Shown: positions 16,945 through 26,453, counted from the first letter of the stretch. The stretch is 64,000 nucleotides of DNA from Maritimibacter dapengensis (GCF_019218265.1 NZ_JAHUZE010000006.1:22023-86022), one strand, 5' to 3'. Program-made: numbers and translations. Notes: generated from the letters alone by a model not told the origin.

Positions 16945-17642
16945 CTCGCACTCCAATCTCTGCGCTGCTGGCCGCCGGTATTCTCGCGTTCGCGGGAACG
17001 ACTGCCTTGGCCGAAACTACGCCCCGCCCAGGTTCTCATGACAATCGCGTGCGCGTCGCGACCTGGACTGAAGGCCAGGTTTACCGTGTCGTCACGACTC
17101 TGACCCGCGTCACCACAGTCGAATTCGGTGAGGGTGAAACCATCCGCTCGATCATCGCCGGTGACACGGTCGGGTTTCAATTCGACGGTGTCCCGGGTGG
17201 CCGTGCCTTCGCCATCAAGCCGACAGCATCTGGCGTCGCCACCAACATCACCGTCTACACCAACCGCCGCTCCTACTACTTCCATGTCGTCGAAGCCCGG
17301 GAGACGCCGCATTATGTCGTGCAGTTCCGCTATCCCGAAAACCGCGTGCAACCCACCAGGGCAGTTGCGGCCGATGCGCCGAACGCGAACTATGCGGTCA
17401 GCGCCCGAGAAGAGTTCACGCCGACGGCCATCTGGGATGATGGTACCTTCACGTATTTCCGGTTCGCACGGAATGCGCCGGTGCCCGCCATCTTCCGATA
17501 TTCGAACGGCAGGGAACGCGCGGTGAACAGCCAAGCCTTGAGTGACGGTGTCATCCGCGTGTCCGGTGTCAACCGACAATGGGTCCTTCGCCTTGGCGAA
17601 GTTGTGGTTTGCGTCCAGGACGCAGGGCAGGCCACATCATGA
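16941..17642 (+). CDS. virB9: VirB9-type outer-membrane complex protein
   Basis: A 233-residue periplasmic protein with a signal peptide and the VirB9 core, notably VTTVEFGEGE, NITVYTNRRSYYFHV near the middle and the C-terminal TAIWDDGTFTYFRF. It forms the outer-membrane core with VirB10 and a VirB7-like lipoprotein. ATGA overlaps at both ends. Confidence 0.9.
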   Translation: MTRTPISALLAAGILAFAGTTALAETTPRPGSHDNRVRVATWTEGQVYRVVTTLTRVTTVEFGEGETIRSIIAGDTVGFQFDGVPGGRAFAIKPTASGVATNITVYTNRRSYYFHVVEARETPHYVVQFRYPENRVQPTRAVAADAPNANYAVSAREEFTPTAIWDDGTFTYFRFARNAPVPAIFRYSNGRERAVNSQALSDGVIRVSGVNRQWVLRLGEVVVCVQDAGQATS

Positions 17643-18964
17643 CCGACGGTACGGAAGACCTCGCCGCGCGCCTCGCGGCTCTCGAAGGTTCGACAGGCAA
17701 AGCGAAGGCCAACAAGCGGCCTGCGCCGCTTGCCGCGATTCTTGGAGTCGTCGGCATCGCGGCAGCAGGTGGTCTGGCGTGGGCTGCCCTGCAGCCGTCG
17801 GCAGAAGCGCCAATGGCGACCGCCGCGCCGGAAGAGTTCCAGAGCAGCGGCCCCGGATTCGGAGATCTGGCGCCGATTTCTGCCCCGGAGCCCAGCCAAG
17901 CCCCGCCTACGGACACAGGTCCGAGCGAGTCGGAACTCGCGCTGATGGAAAGTCTTGCGACATTGAGAGCGGAACTCGAGGAACTACGCGCAAGACCGGC
18001 CGAGGCCGCGGACAGCGGGGCGGAGCAGGCGATTGCGGACCTGACGGCGCAAATTGCCACCTTACAGGAAGCATCCGCCGAGGCGCAGCGTGCCCTCGAG
18101 CGGCAGCTGACAGAGCGGGATCGCGAATTGGATCAGCTCCGAATGGACTTGGAACTTGCAAGGCTTGCGCCACCAGAGCCGACCTCATTGGGACCAAGTG
18201 AAGAAGAATTGCGGCTGGCCGAACTCGAAAGGCGGCGCGCAGCCGAAGCCGAGGCCCGCGCAGAGCGTATCGCGTCTCCTATGATCGCCTTCTCCGGGAT
18301 GGGCGCGGGTGCGGATAGGGAGAATACGCTGGAAGCCGCGCGTCTGAATGCAGATGAAGCCTTTGTTCGTTCGGGCGCGCAACCAGCACAGGTGACACGT
18401 GCCGAAGTGATCGCGAACCCATCGAACACGGTTGTTCAGGGCACCATGATTCAGGCTGTGACAGAGACGGCCCTCGCCAGCACACTACCCGGCGCGATCC
18501 GCGCCATCGTCTCGGAAGACGTCCATTCTTTCGATGGAACGCGTATCCTGATCCCGCGCGGCGCGCGGCTGATCGGGCGCTACCGCTCCGATGTCGCACT
18601 TGCCCAATCGCGCGTCATGGTGGCATGGGACCGGATCATCTTGCCCGATAATCAGACCGTGCAGATCAGCGCCTTCGGTGGAGACGAACTCGGCCGTACT
18701 GGCACCACCGGGTTTGTCGACACCCGTTTCGCGCAACGCTTCGGCTCCGCCGCGCTGATCTCCTTGATCGGCGCCCTGCCTGCGGCTGCAGCGGGTCAAA
18801 TCGACAGCGAGGCGGCGGCCGATATTGCGAGTGATGTCGGCACCGACCTGCGCGATAGCACGCAAAGCGTGATGCAGGACTATCTGGCGATCCGGCCAGT
18901 GATACATGTCGATCAGGGTACACGGATCACGGTCATGGTTGATCGTGACCTCGAGATTTTCTGA
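17639..18964 (+). CDS. virB10: VirB10/TrbI-type channel protein
   Basis: A 441-residue protein with a cytosolic tail, one membrane helix (about residues 24-42), a long Pro/Glu/Ala linker with a coiled coil, and the C-terminal beta-barrel domain carrying RILIPRGARLIGRYRSDV. VirB10 spans inner and outer membranes and senses ATP hydrolysis. ATG 17639 is chosen for the ATGA overlap with virB9. Confidence 0.9.
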   Translation: MTDGTEDLAARLAALEGSTGKAKANKRPAPLAAILGVVGIAAAGGLAWAALQPSAEAPMATAAPEEFQSSGPGFGDLAPISAPEPSQAPPTDTGPSESELALMESLATLRAELEELRARPAEAADSGAEQAIADLTAQIATLQEASAEAQRALERQLTERDRELDQLRMDLELARLAPPEPTSLGPSEEELRLAELERRRAAEAEARAERIASPMIAFSGMGAGADRENTLEAARLNADEAFVRSGAQPAQVTRAEVIANPSNTVVQGTMIQAVTETALASTLPGAIRAIVSEDVHSFDGTRILIPRGARLIGRYRSDVALAQSRVMVAWDRIILPDNQTVQISAFGGDELGRTGTTGFVDTRFAQRFGSAALISLIGALPAAAAGQIDSEAAADIASDVGTDLRDSTQSVMQDYLAIRPVIHVDQGTRITVMVDRDLEIF

Positions 18965-18965
18965 C

Positions 18966-20000
18966 ATGGCTGCAAGTTATCTGGAAGCGTCGCTCGACCG
19001 TTTCGGCCCCGAGGTCCTGCGCGACGACACGATCGAGATCTGCATCAATCCCGACGGACAAGTCTGGGGCGAGTTCCAGGGCGATCACTTCATGCGAGGT
19101 CTCGGCAGCCCGCTGAGCCAGACCGAGATCAAGGACCTCGGCAACCAGATCGCCTCCGCCGCCTCGACCACGCTCAGCACCAAGAAGCCCATCGTCTCGG
19201 TCTCGATCCTTTATCGCGACCGACCTATCCGGGCGCAGGTGATCCAGCCGCCGGCAGTCGAGGGCGGTTTCTCGATTTCTCTTAGGTTCTTCTCCTCCCT
19301 GCCGCTTGAGAAGATCAAACTCGGATTCCTTTTCGGCAAGGAACGCAGCCTTGAGGGTCTGCGTCGGGAACGGAACGCCGCGCTGCGCGATGTGGTGAGG
19401 TCCGGCGACATCGACGCCGCGCTGCGGTTTTGCGTCGAGAACAAGCTAAACATGATCGTCTCGGGCGGTACATCGACCGGCAAGACGGTCGCAGCGCGCA
19501 AGATCCTCTCGCTGATCCCGCCCGAGGAACGGATCATCACCATCGAGGAGGCGGCCGAGCTGCGCCCCGAGCAGCCCAATGCCGTGACGTTGATCGCGGA
19601 CCGGGACACGGATGCCCGCAGTGCCGATGTGCTCTTGGCTTCAACGCTTCGCATGCGACCCGACCGGATCGTCCTGGGCGAAGTCCGCGGGCGCGAGGCG
19701 ATGACGTTTCTCGAGGCAATCAATACCGGCCACGGTGGATCGCTGACCACGCTGCATGCCGAGACCCCACAACTTGCTGTTCGCCGCCTCGCCATCGCCG
19801 CCCTGAAAACGGATGTGCCGATGACCTATGCCGACATGATCGATTATATTGAGGGCTCGATCGACGTGATCATTCAGGCAGGCCGCCATGAAGGCACGCG
19901 CGGAATCACCGAGTTCTTCCTCCCGGGTCAAACCACAGATTTGAACCTCGACACGGTCGACGGCAGAGGCAACAAGAGCCCCTCCGTTGCCGCTGAGTAA
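18966..20000 (+). CDS. virB11: VirB11-type traffic ATPase
   Basis: A 344-residue hexameric ATPase of the GspE/VirB11 family. Walker A is SGGTSTGKTV near residue 166, the Asp box reads ITIEEAAEL, Walker B is RIVLGEVRG, and the His box is NTGHGGSLTTLHA. It switches the machine between pilus assembly and DNA transfer. Confidence 0.93.
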   Translation: MAASYLEASLDRFGPEVLRDDTIEICINPDGQVWGEFQGDHFMRGLGSPLSQTEIKDLGNQIASAASTTLSTKKPIVSVSILYRDRPIRAQVIQPPAVEGGFSISLRFFSSLPLEKIKLGFLFGKERSLEGLRRERNAALRDVVRSGDIDAALRFCVENKLNMIVSGGTSTGKTVAARKILSLIPPEERIITIEEAAELRPEQPNAVTLIADRDTDARSADVLLASTLRMRPDRIVLGEVRGREAMTFLEAINTGHGGSLTTLHAETPQLAVRRLAIAALKTDVPMTYADMIDYIEGSIDVIIQAGRHEGTRGITEFFLPGQTTDLNLDTVDGRGNKSPSVAAE

Positions 20001-20016
20001 AAAAGGAACCCCCCAG

Positions 20017-20436
20017 ATGCGAAAACCAATTCTCGCACTCATGCTTGCCGCCTTGGCGGGCCCCCTTGTGGCGCAGACTTCGCCTCCGATCTCAAACGAT
20101 CTCACGGTCGATATGTCGCCTCAAAAGTACCGGATTTGCAACGATCGTCCGGCGCGCCCGACCTGGATGGACGAAATCAATCCGCGGGAAGCCTACAAGG
20201 CAGCAGCTTTGATGGAATTGTACGAAATTCGGGCCTGGGAGGAGATCGCTGAATCTGGCGACTGCGGCTGTGAAACCCGCTTTCCCGCTTGGGGTAGCTC
20301 CGATGGCGAGTATCATGAAAGGTATGCAGGCCTTAGCCAAGCCGAGCATTCAGCGTTTCGCCGCGACTGGATTGAAGTAAGGAAGCAACTCGAGCCGAGC
20401 GTGCGTACAATCTGCGAAGCTCAAGGCAACTGGTAA
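20017..20436 (+). CDS. Small periplasmic protein between virB11 and virB6
   Basis: A 139-residue exported protein with signal peptide (ILALMLAALAGPLVAQ) and four Cys residues in the mature part, including ESGDCGCETRFP, so disulfides are likely. AAAGGAACC precedes ATG 20017. No family recognised. Its position inside the operon suggests a periplasmic assembly or entry-exclusion role, which is a guess. Confidence 0.6.
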   Translation: MRKPILALMLAALAGPLVAQTSPPISNDLTVDMSPQKYRICNDRPARPTWMDEINPREAYKAAALMELYEIRAWEEIAESGDCGCETRFPAWGSSDGEYHERYAGLSQAEHSAFRRDWIEVRKQLEPSVRTICEAQGNW

Positions 20437-21461
20437 TGGGCGTCGTCAGCTGGATGGTCGGAACGGCAGACGCGTTCCTTGTCGATGCGGCTGAGTCCCA
20501 GTTCGGGGCCGTGGCAAGCAATACCGGCACGATCGTCCTGCTGATGGTCACGCTTTCGCTAATCGGCGTCTGCATCAACATGGCATTCCAGTTCCGCAGC
20601 ATGGATGGGGCCAGCTTCTTCTGGTACCTGATCAAGCTGATGCTGATAGGGCTCTTCGCCTTCAACTGGGCAAACTTCAATGCAGTAGCGAACGCCGTCA
20701 TTGGAGGCTTGGACTACGTCGCTGGCGCGCTGGTGTCTTCGGTTGGCGGCGGAGGAGCCGGAGCCACACACTTTGCCGGCGAATTCGACATCCTGATCGA
20801 AAAATTCAGCCAGTACCTGAATGCCATCGGCAGCAATTTGAACTGGATGACGGGCGCGATCCTAGGCGGCATCGGGCTTATTCTTTTGAGCCTCCTTGGC
20901 TTCATGACCGGCATCGTCCTCATATTCGCCAAGATGATGCTGACCCTCATGCTCGGCCTTGCTCCGATCATGATCGCTCTGTCGCTCTTCGACGCGACCA
21001 AGGATTTCTTCCATAGGTGGGTCTCGACGACGGTCAGCTATGCCTTCTACCCCATCGTCATCGCAGCAATGTTTTCGACCGTCGTCGGCATGGCGAATTC
21101 GCTTCTCGCGCAGCTCGGTGATCCAAACTCGGCAACCAACATCGGATCGCTCGTGCCGTTCTTCGTCATGGTGTTCCTAGCCAAGGGCTTCGTCGCTGCA
21201 ACGCCCCTGATTGTGCGGGGGATCTCTGGGAACCTGATGGTAGCCGCAGCGCCCGCTGTGGTCGCTGGATCGACCGGGATCATGCGGGGGATCTTCAATA
21301 CCGACGGCGTGAAGGGCCGGGCGCGGATCGGTGCGCTCACGACAAGCGAAGTAATCGGACGAGGCGCGGTGCAGACGCCTGCCGCTGTGCGGAGCGCCGC
21401 GGCAACGACAAGCGCGCAGGTGGTCAGAATGGCGGAACGAGCAAAACGTTTGCGAGAGTAG
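20436..21461 (+). CDS. virB6: VirB6/TrbL-type polytopic protein
   Basis: A 341-residue inner-membrane channel component with about six helices, a large periplasmic loop near residues 95-140 (Gly-rich) and the conserved FFHRWVSTTVSYAFYP segment. In most virB operons this gene lies between virB5 and virB8; here it is last. The start overlaps the previous TAA by one base. Confidence 0.88.
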   Translation: MGVVSWMVGTADAFLVDAAESQFGAVASNTGTIVLLMVTLSLIGVCINMAFQFRSMDGASFFWYLIKLMLIGLFAFNWANFNAVANAVIGGLDYVAGALVSSVGGGGAGATHFAGEFDILIEKFSQYLNAIGSNLNWMTGAILGGIGLILLSLLGFMTGIVLIFAKMMLTLMLGLAPIMIALSLFDATKDFFHRWVSTTVSYAFYPIVIAAMFSTVVGMANSLLAQLGDPNSATNIGSLVPFFVMVFLAKGFVAATPLIVRGISGNLMVAAAPAVVAGSTGIMRGIFNTDGVKGRARIGALTTSEVIGRGAVQTPAAVRSAAATTSAQVVRMAERAKRLRE

Positions 21462-21575
21462 AAAGGAGAAAGCAGCCTTTCGCCGCACTGTGCATGAACT
21501 CACACAATGCGGGACTTTTCGGGCTTTCGCTGCGCCGTTCACGAAGGTCCGTTGCCCCCTCTTCTTCAGGGTGGA

Positions 21576-21989
21576 CTAAGCATCGAGTAACGCATCGATC
21601 ACCGCGCATTCTGGGGCAGCATCGCCGGTGCATCGCGCAACAGTGTCCGACAGGACGCGCTCGATGCGCTGCAGATCGGCAATCTTGGCCTGAACGTCAG
21701 TCAGATGATCTTCGGCGATGATCTGCACCTCGGCGCATGTCCGGGATCGGTCATCGACCAGCCCAAGCAGCCCGCGAACCTCTTCGAGAGAAAAGCCTAG
21801 ATCGCGGGACCGCATGACGAATTTCAGCCGCTTGACGTGGGCATCGTCGTAGCTTCGGTAGCCCTTCGTACTGCGCGGCGGGTCCGGCATGATCCCGATT
21901 TTCTCGTAATAGCGAATGGTTTCCAGGTTGCAGCCCGTTGCGCGGGCCAAATCGCCCCGCCGAATTGATCTCACGCTTGTGTTACTCAT
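21576..21989 (-). CDS. merR: MerR mercury regulator
   Basis: A 137-residue MerR-family regulator with the Hg(II) ligand pattern Cys85, Cys120 and Cys128, matching the Cys82/117/126 arrangement of classical MerR in spacing. The winged helix is ARATGCNLETIRYYEKIG. It is divergent from merT and overlooks a 19-bp-spacer promoter. It differs clearly from the regulator at 2182, so the window has two independent MerR circuits. Confidence 0.92.
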   Translation of the reverse strand: MSNTSVRSIRRGDLARATGCNLETIRYYEKIGIMPDPPRSTKGYRSYDDAHVKRLKFVMRSRDLGFSLEEVRGLLGLVDDRSRTCAEVQIIAEDHLTDVQAKIADLQRIERVLSDTVARCTGDAAPECAVIDALLDA

Positions 21990-22005
21990 TGTGCCGAAAA
22001 ATCCC

Positions 22006-22036
22006 TTGAGCCTGTATCAACTACAGACCCTAGAAC
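22006..22036 (+). promoter_or_regulatory. mer operon promoter/operator
   Basis: TTGAGC (22006-22011) and TAGAAC (22031-22036) enclose a 19-bp spacer with the dyad CTGTA-N5-TACAG, the architecture at which MerR twists the DNA to activate transcription. Confidence 0.85.
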
Positions 22037-22065
22037 GGTGGAAACATCTGTTCAAGGAAGATTCG

Positions 22066-22473
22066 ATGGAACAACATTTGGCGGAACTTCCGCAATCTCA
22101 GTCGCAGAAAATTGGCGACGAAACCACCAAGGGATGGGGCGTGACCGGCCTCGGCGTCCTCGGTGCGCTGGCGATGACTTCTTGCTGCATCCTTCCATTG
22201 GTGCTGGTCAGCTTTGGCGTGACAGGCGTGTTCATCGCGCAGCTCGGGGCGCTCTATGCCTACAAATGGTACACCTTCGCGCTGAGCGCCGCGTTTTTGG
22301 GATACGGCTTCTACAAGGCTTACAAGCCTGTAGATGCCGAGGCCTGTGCCGATGGCACCTGCGCCCGCCCCATCGACCGCCGCATCATGCGCGCAACCCT
22401 CTGGGCCGCTTCCGCGATTGTCGCTGTCGCCATGATCTTTCCCTACATCACCCCCTTCATCCTGAAATTCTGA
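22066..22473 (+). CDS. merT: MerT mercuric transport protein
   Basis: A 135-residue inner-membrane Hg(II) importer. The first helix carries the Cys40-Cys41 pair in TSCCILPLVL, and a cytosolic loop has a second pair in EACADGTCARP. Three helices are evident. AAGGAAG precedes ATG 22066. Confidence 0.92.
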   Translation: MEQHLAELPQSQSQKIGDETTKGWGVTGLGVLGALAMTSCCILPLVLVSFGVTGVFIAQLGALYAYKWYTFALSAAFLGYGFYKAYKPVDAEACADGTCARPIDRRIMRATLWAASAIVAVAMIFPYITPFILKF

Positions 22474-22482
22474 ACGAGGACC

Positions 22483-22791
22483 ATGACCATGAAGCATCTC
22501 CTGTTATCCGCCCTGGCCATCGTCGCACTCTCGACCCCGGCCCTCGCTGAAGAGCGCCAGGTCGAGATCGCCGTCAGCGAACTGACATGCCCGTCCTGTT
22601 CGTTCATTGTTGCCAGCTCGATGCGCGGTGTTCCGTCGGTCGAGATCGCCGCATTCGAGGACGGCCCCGAATACGGGCAGGGTGTTTACAGCGTGACCTA
22701 CGATGACGCCGAAACTTCCATCGAAAGCATCATCGGCGCGGTGACGGCCAATGGCTATCCGGCGCAGGTGCTGCCCGACACAGCCTCCTGA
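22483..22791 (+). CDS. merP: MerP periplasmic mercury-binding protein
   Basis: A 102-residue periplasmic protein with a signal peptide ending ALAEE and a heavy-metal-associated fold with Cys36-Pro-Ser-Cys39 in ELTCPSCS. It passes Hg(II) to MerT. Two start codons (22483 and 22489) are possible; the second has better spacing from GAGGACC. Confidence 0.9.
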   Translation: MTMKHLLLSALAIVALSTPALAEERQVEIAVSELTCPSCSFIVASSMRGVPSVEIAAFEDGPEYGQGVYSVTYDDAETSIESIIGAVTANGYPAQVLPDTAS

Positions 22792-22795
22792 GCCG

Positions 22796-22835
22796 CCTGC
22801 AATGCGTGACAATCTCCTGCAATGCGTGACAATCT
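22796..22835 (+). repeat. 20-bp tandem duplication at a start codon
   Basis: The 20-base unit CCTGCAATGCGTGACAATCT occurs twice without a gap (22796-22815 and 22816-22835). Each copy holds an ATG. The first ATG opens an 11-codon frame that stops at 22837; the second opens the downstream membrane-protein gene. Confidence 0.95.
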
Positions 22836-23073
22836 GATGGGTGGCCTGCTGGCCTTCGGAATAGCAGCTCCGGTCGTGGTCGTCTGCTGCGGCGGCGGAA
22901 CTGCCGTGCTTGCAGCGTTGTTCGGCGGCGTTGGGGCTTGGCTCTCTGGAATGAGTGGCATTGCCGTGCTGGTTTTGGCGGGTCTGACCTACCTGATCGT
23001 CCGCGCACTGCGTCGTTCGCAAATGAAACGCGCCTCCGGCCCCGACCCATCACAGAGAAAGACGGCTCCTTGA
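22822..23073 (+). CDS. Small Cys-Cys membrane protein of the mer operon
   Basis: An 83-residue protein with two helices and a Cys22-Cys23 pair inside the first (PVVVVCCGGG), the hallmark of Mer importers. It is not clearly MerC, MerE or MerF. The start lies in the second copy of the tandem duplication. The stop overlaps the next gene as TTGA. Hg(II) import or binding is the likely role. Confidence 0.65.
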   Translation: MRDNLMGGLLAFGIAAPVVVVCCGGGTAVLAALFGGVGAWLSGMSGIAVLVLAGLTYLIVRALRRSQMKRASGPDPSQRKTAP

Positions 23074-23456
23074 CTGACACACCTGAAAATTCCGACCGTC
23101 TGCTGAAATGGGGGCTTGGCGGTGCGCTCTTCGCCGCGCTCTGCTGCTTTACACCGCTTCTGGTCGTCATCGTCGCTGGCGTCGGATTGTCGGCCCTCAC
23201 GGGCTGGCTCGATTACGCCCTGTTCCCGCTGCTGTTTTTCAGCCTCGCCGTGGTGGCACAGGCCCTTTGGCTGCGCGCTGGCAAACCGGGACCGGCCCCG
23301 AAACTTTGGGCCACCGGCCTCGCGGTGGCCCTGTCGATCCTGATCATTCTTCTCGAATTCAGGTTCGCAATACGGATCACAATCGGCGTTTTCGCCGCCA
23401 CAGCACTCTACGCGGTTCTCCTGAACCGTGCGCAAAAGAAAGGATCGCTCTTATGA
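23070..23456 (+). CDS. merF: MerF-like mercury transporter, extended
   Basis: A 128-residue membrane protein. Residues 14-60 match MerF: LCCFTPLLVV with Cys25-Cys26, then VGLSALTGWLDYALFP. MerF is normally about 81 residues; this protein has an added pair of helices at the C-terminus (KLWATGLAVALSILIILLEF onward). TTG start at 23070 overlapping the preceding stop. Confidence 0.8.
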   Translation: MTDTPENSDRLLKWGLGGALFAALCCFTPLLVVIVAGVGLSALTGWLDYALFPLLFFSLAVVAQALWLRAGKPGPAPKLWATGLAVALSILIILLEFRFAIRITIGVFAATALYAVLLNRAQKKGSLL

Positions 23457-23590
23457 TGATGGGATGTTGCACCGCCACCGGCATGGTCTTCGGCCTCCTC
23501 GGCATGTTGACACCGCTGATCGCCATCGGCGCGGTCATATATCTGCTCGCCGCCAGACCAAAAGACCCCGAACATGGCGAGGCGCGCTGA
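23453..23590 (+). CDS. Very small Cys-Cys membrane protein of the mer operon
   Basis: A 45-residue single-helix protein beginning MMMGCCTATG, with the Cys pair at positions 5-6 and a basic C-terminus. The ATGA overlap with the upstream stop and the position directly before merA make it a real cistron. It is a candidate for handing Hg(II) to MerA or for MerE-like import; no close family known to me. Confidence 0.6.
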   Translation: MMMGCCTATGMVFGLLGMLTPLIAIGAVIYLLAARPKDPEHGEAR

Positions 23591-23591
23591 G

Positions 23592-25022
23592 ATGAAAGAC
23601 CTGAACAAAACCGACGATGAACAGGGCGGCTATGACCTGATCGTTCTTGGGGCCGGATCGGCGGGGTTCTCCGCCGCAATTACCGGCGCGGATGCCGGAA
23701 AGCGTGTCGCCCTCGTAGGACATGGCACCATCGGCGGAACTTGCGTCAACGTGGGATGCGTGCCCTCCAAGGCGATGATCCGTGCGGCAGAGGCCGTGCA
23801 CTGTGCGGGGGCTGCCAAGCGGTTCCCCGGCCTGTCGGGACGGGCACAAGTGGATGATTGGCAGACGCTCGTTCAGTCCAAGGACGATCTGGTCACGACC
23901 CTGCGCCAGAAGAAATACGCGGACCTTCTGCCGGAATATGAGGATGTCGATTACATCGACGCCGGTCCCGCGCGGCTGATCGAAGGTGGCGTGACAGTCG
24001 GTGAGCGAACCCTGAAAGCACCGAGGACCATCATCGCCACGGGCGGGCGTCCCGTTCTGCCGACCATCGACGGCATCGAGGAAATCGGCGCGCTCAACAG
24101 CACCAGTCTTCTGGAACTCGAAGTACTGCCGAAAAGCCTGATCTTCATCGGCGCGGGCTACATCGGCGCGGAGCTGGCCCAGATGATGAGCCGCATGGGC
24201 GTGAAGGTCACGCTTGTCGCCCGTTCGCATCTGTTGCCCGGCGCGGAACCAGAGGTCTCGGAGGCATTGGCGGCGGCGTTCGAGGCCGAAGGCATCACTC
24301 TTCTGACCGGGTTAAGCTACGACACTGTGCGCCGCGACGACGCGGGCGTGACACTGCGCGTGATCCAGAACGGAAAGCCTGTCGAAGTGACGGCGGATCA
24401 CCTCGTTTCGACCGCTGGCAGGCGGGCCAATACCAAAGATATGGGCCTGGACGCAATCGGCGTGGAAACCGACGCGCGTGGGTCCATCGTCGTCGGCGAG
24501 GACATGCAGACATCGGTGCGCGGCATCTATGCCGCAGGCGATGTGACCGACCGCGACCAGTTCGTCTATATGGCGGCCTATGGTGCAAAGCTCGCGGCCA
24601 AAAATGCGGTTCTCGGCGAAGACCATCGCTACGACAACGCCGCGATGCCCTGGGTGGTGTTTTCCGACCCGCAGGTCGCGGGCGTCGGTCTCGGTGAAGC
24701 CCAGGCGCGGGACGCGGGCCTCGACGTCAAGACGTCCATCGTACCGCTCGATCAGGTGCCGCGCGCACTGGCCGCACGCGACACGCGCGGATTGATCAAG
24801 CTGGTGGCGGACAGAAAGTCCGACCGGCTGCTTGGCGGCCAGATCATCGCGCCCGAGGGGTCCGATACGATCCAGACCCTCGTTATGGCGCTGAAGTTTG
24901 GCATGACCACAAAGGCGCTCGGGGAGACGATCTTCCCCTATCTGACGACCGTGGAAGGGCTGAAGCTGGCGGCGCAAACCTTCGATATGGACGTGGCAAA
25001 GTTGAGCTGCTGCGCCGGATGA
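23592..25022 (+). CDS. merA: Mercuric reductase MerA
   Basis: A 476-residue FAD/NAD(P)H-dependent enzyme that reduces Hg(II) to volatile Hg(0). The redox motif is Cys51-VNVG-Cys56 in GGTCVNVGCVPSK and the C-terminal Cys pair is in KLSCCAG. The N-terminal NmerA metal-binding domain found in many MerA proteins is absent. GAGG precedes ATG 23592. Confidence 0.95.
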   Translation: MKDLNKTDDEQGGYDLIVLGAGSAGFSAAITGADAGKRVALVGHGTIGGTCVNVGCVPSKAMIRAAEAVHCAGAAKRFPGLSGRAQVDDWQTLVQSKDDLVTTLRQKKYADLLPEYEDVDYIDAGPARLIEGGVTVGERTLKAPRTIIATGGRPVLPTIDGIEEIGALNSTSLLELEVLPKSLIFIGAGYIGAELAQMMSRMGVKVTLVARSHLLPGAEPEVSEALAAAFEAEGITLLTGLSYDTVRRDDAGVTLRVIQNGKPVEVTADHLVSTAGRRANTKDMGLDAIGVETDARGSIVVGEDMQTSVRGIYAAGDVTDRDQFVYMAAYGAKLAAKNAVLGEDHRYDNAAMPWVVFSDPQVAGVGLGEAQARDAGLDVKTSIVPLDQVPRALAARDTRGLIKLVADRKSDRLLGGQIIAPEGSDTIQTLVMALKFGMTTKALGETIFPYLTTVEGLKLAAQTFDMDVAKLSCCAG

Positions 25023-25044
25023 AGATCAGGACAAGGACCGGAGA

Positions 25045-26397
25045 ATGAATGAAGACTACGACCTGATCGTCATCGGGGCGGGCATGGCGGGCGTGGCCGC
25101 GGCCAACAAATGTGGCGCGGCAGGATGGCGTGTCGCCATTGTCGATGCGCTGCCCTACGGCGGCACCTGCGCATTGCGCGGCTGCGATCCAAAGAAAATC
25201 CTGCGGCGCGGTGCGGAAATCATGGACGCGGCACGGCTCATGCAGGGCAAGGGGATCGATCCCGGTGATCTGTCGATCAACTGGGCCGATCTGATGGCAC
25301 ACAAGCGTGGCTTCACCGATCCCGTGCCGGACAAGATGGAAAAGGGCCTGTCGGGCAACGGCGTCGAAACCCTGCATGGAGCCGCGCGGTTCACGGGAAG
25401 CAACACGCTGGAGGTCGATGGAACGGCATATCAGTCGGAACGGTTCCTCGTGGCCGCCGGTGCCATGCCCAGGCCGCTGAGCTTCACAGGGGCCGATCTC
25501 GTGATCGACAGCACGGATTTCCTCAACCTGGAGGCCCTTCCCAATCGGGTTCTTTTTATCGGTGGCGGCTTCGTGTCCTTCGAGTTTGCGCATATCGCCG
25601 CACGGGCCGGAGCCAACCCGATCATCGTGGATCGTGGCGCCCGGCCCTTACGCGGCTTCGATCCCGATCTGGTCGAAATGCTGATCGACCGCAGCGGCGG
25701 TATCGGCGTGGACCTGATGCGCGAAACCGAAATCGTGTCGGTCTCGGAAGCCAGTAGAGCATTCACTGTCGAGGTGAAGTCGGGCGATGAAACCCGAACA
25801 ATCGAAACCGATCTGGTCGTGCATGGCGCGGGCCGTGTGGCAGCCCTGGCCGATCTGAATCTTGAGGCGGCTGGTGTTGATTACAGCGACAAGGGCATCG
25901 TTGTAGCCCCGCATCTGCAAAGCACGACGAACAGCGCGGTCTTTGCCGCCGGAGATTGCGCCGACACCGATGGCATGCCGCTGACGCCAGTCGCAGTGAT
26001 CGAAGGGAAGGTCGCGGCCTCCAACATGCTCAAAGACACTCAGACCGCACCGGATTATGCCGGTATTCCTACAGCCGTCTTCACAGTCCCGGAAGTGGCG
26101 CGTGTCGGTATGTTGGAAAGTGAGGCAAGGGACGCCGGGTATGATGTCGATGTTCGGTTCACCGACACTGGCGATTGGTATTCGAACTACCGGATCGGCG
26201 AGACCTCTGCTGCCGCGAAGGTCCTCGTGGACAAGTCGAACGGCAAGATCCTCGGCGCGCACCTGTTCGGCCCGGAATACGGCGAACTGATCAATTTCTT
26301 CGGGCTGGCAATCAAGCTGGGCCTGGCGGCCAAGCAACTTAAGTCGATGACGGCGGCCTATCCAAGTGTTGGATCGGATTTGGGCTCGCTTCTCTGA
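25045..26397 (+). CDS. FAD-dependent class I disulfide reductase-like protein
   Basis: A 450-residue flavoprotein of the glutathione reductase/MerA superfamily, directly behind merA. The redox pair is Cys42-ALRG-Cys47 in GGTCALRGCDPKK. The usual C-terminal HPT..E base is replaced by AAYPSVGSD, so the catalytic His is Tyr. NAD(P) and FAD Rossmann motifs are intact (GAGMAG, GGGFVS, AAGDCA). The substrate is unknown; thiol recycling during mercury stress would fit. Confidence 0.75.
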   Translation: MNEDYDLIVIGAGMAGVAAANKCGAAGWRVAIVDALPYGGTCALRGCDPKKILRRGAEIMDAARLMQGKGIDPGDLSINWADLMAHKRGFTDPVPDKMEKGLSGNGVETLHGAARFTGSNTLEVDGTAYQSERFLVAAGAMPRPLSFTGADLVIDSTDFLNLEALPNRVLFIGGGFVSFEFAHIAARAGANPIIVDRGARPLRGFDPDLVEMLIDRSGGIGVDLMRETEIVSVSEASRAFTVEVKSGDETRTIETDLVVHGAGRVAALADLNLEAAGVDYSDKGIVVAPHLQSTTNSAVFAAGDCADTDGMPLTPVAVIEGKVAASNMLKDTQTAPDYAGIPTAVFTVPEVARVGMLESEARDAGYDVDVRFTDTGDWYSNYRIGETSAAAKVLVDKSNGKILGAHLFGPEYGELINFFGLAIKLGLAAKQLKSMTAAYPSVGSDLGSLL

Positions 26398-26453
26398 ATT
26401 TGAAAGATTTTTCGCAATAGACCCGATCCTCCTCGGAACGTATGTCTGGCCCG

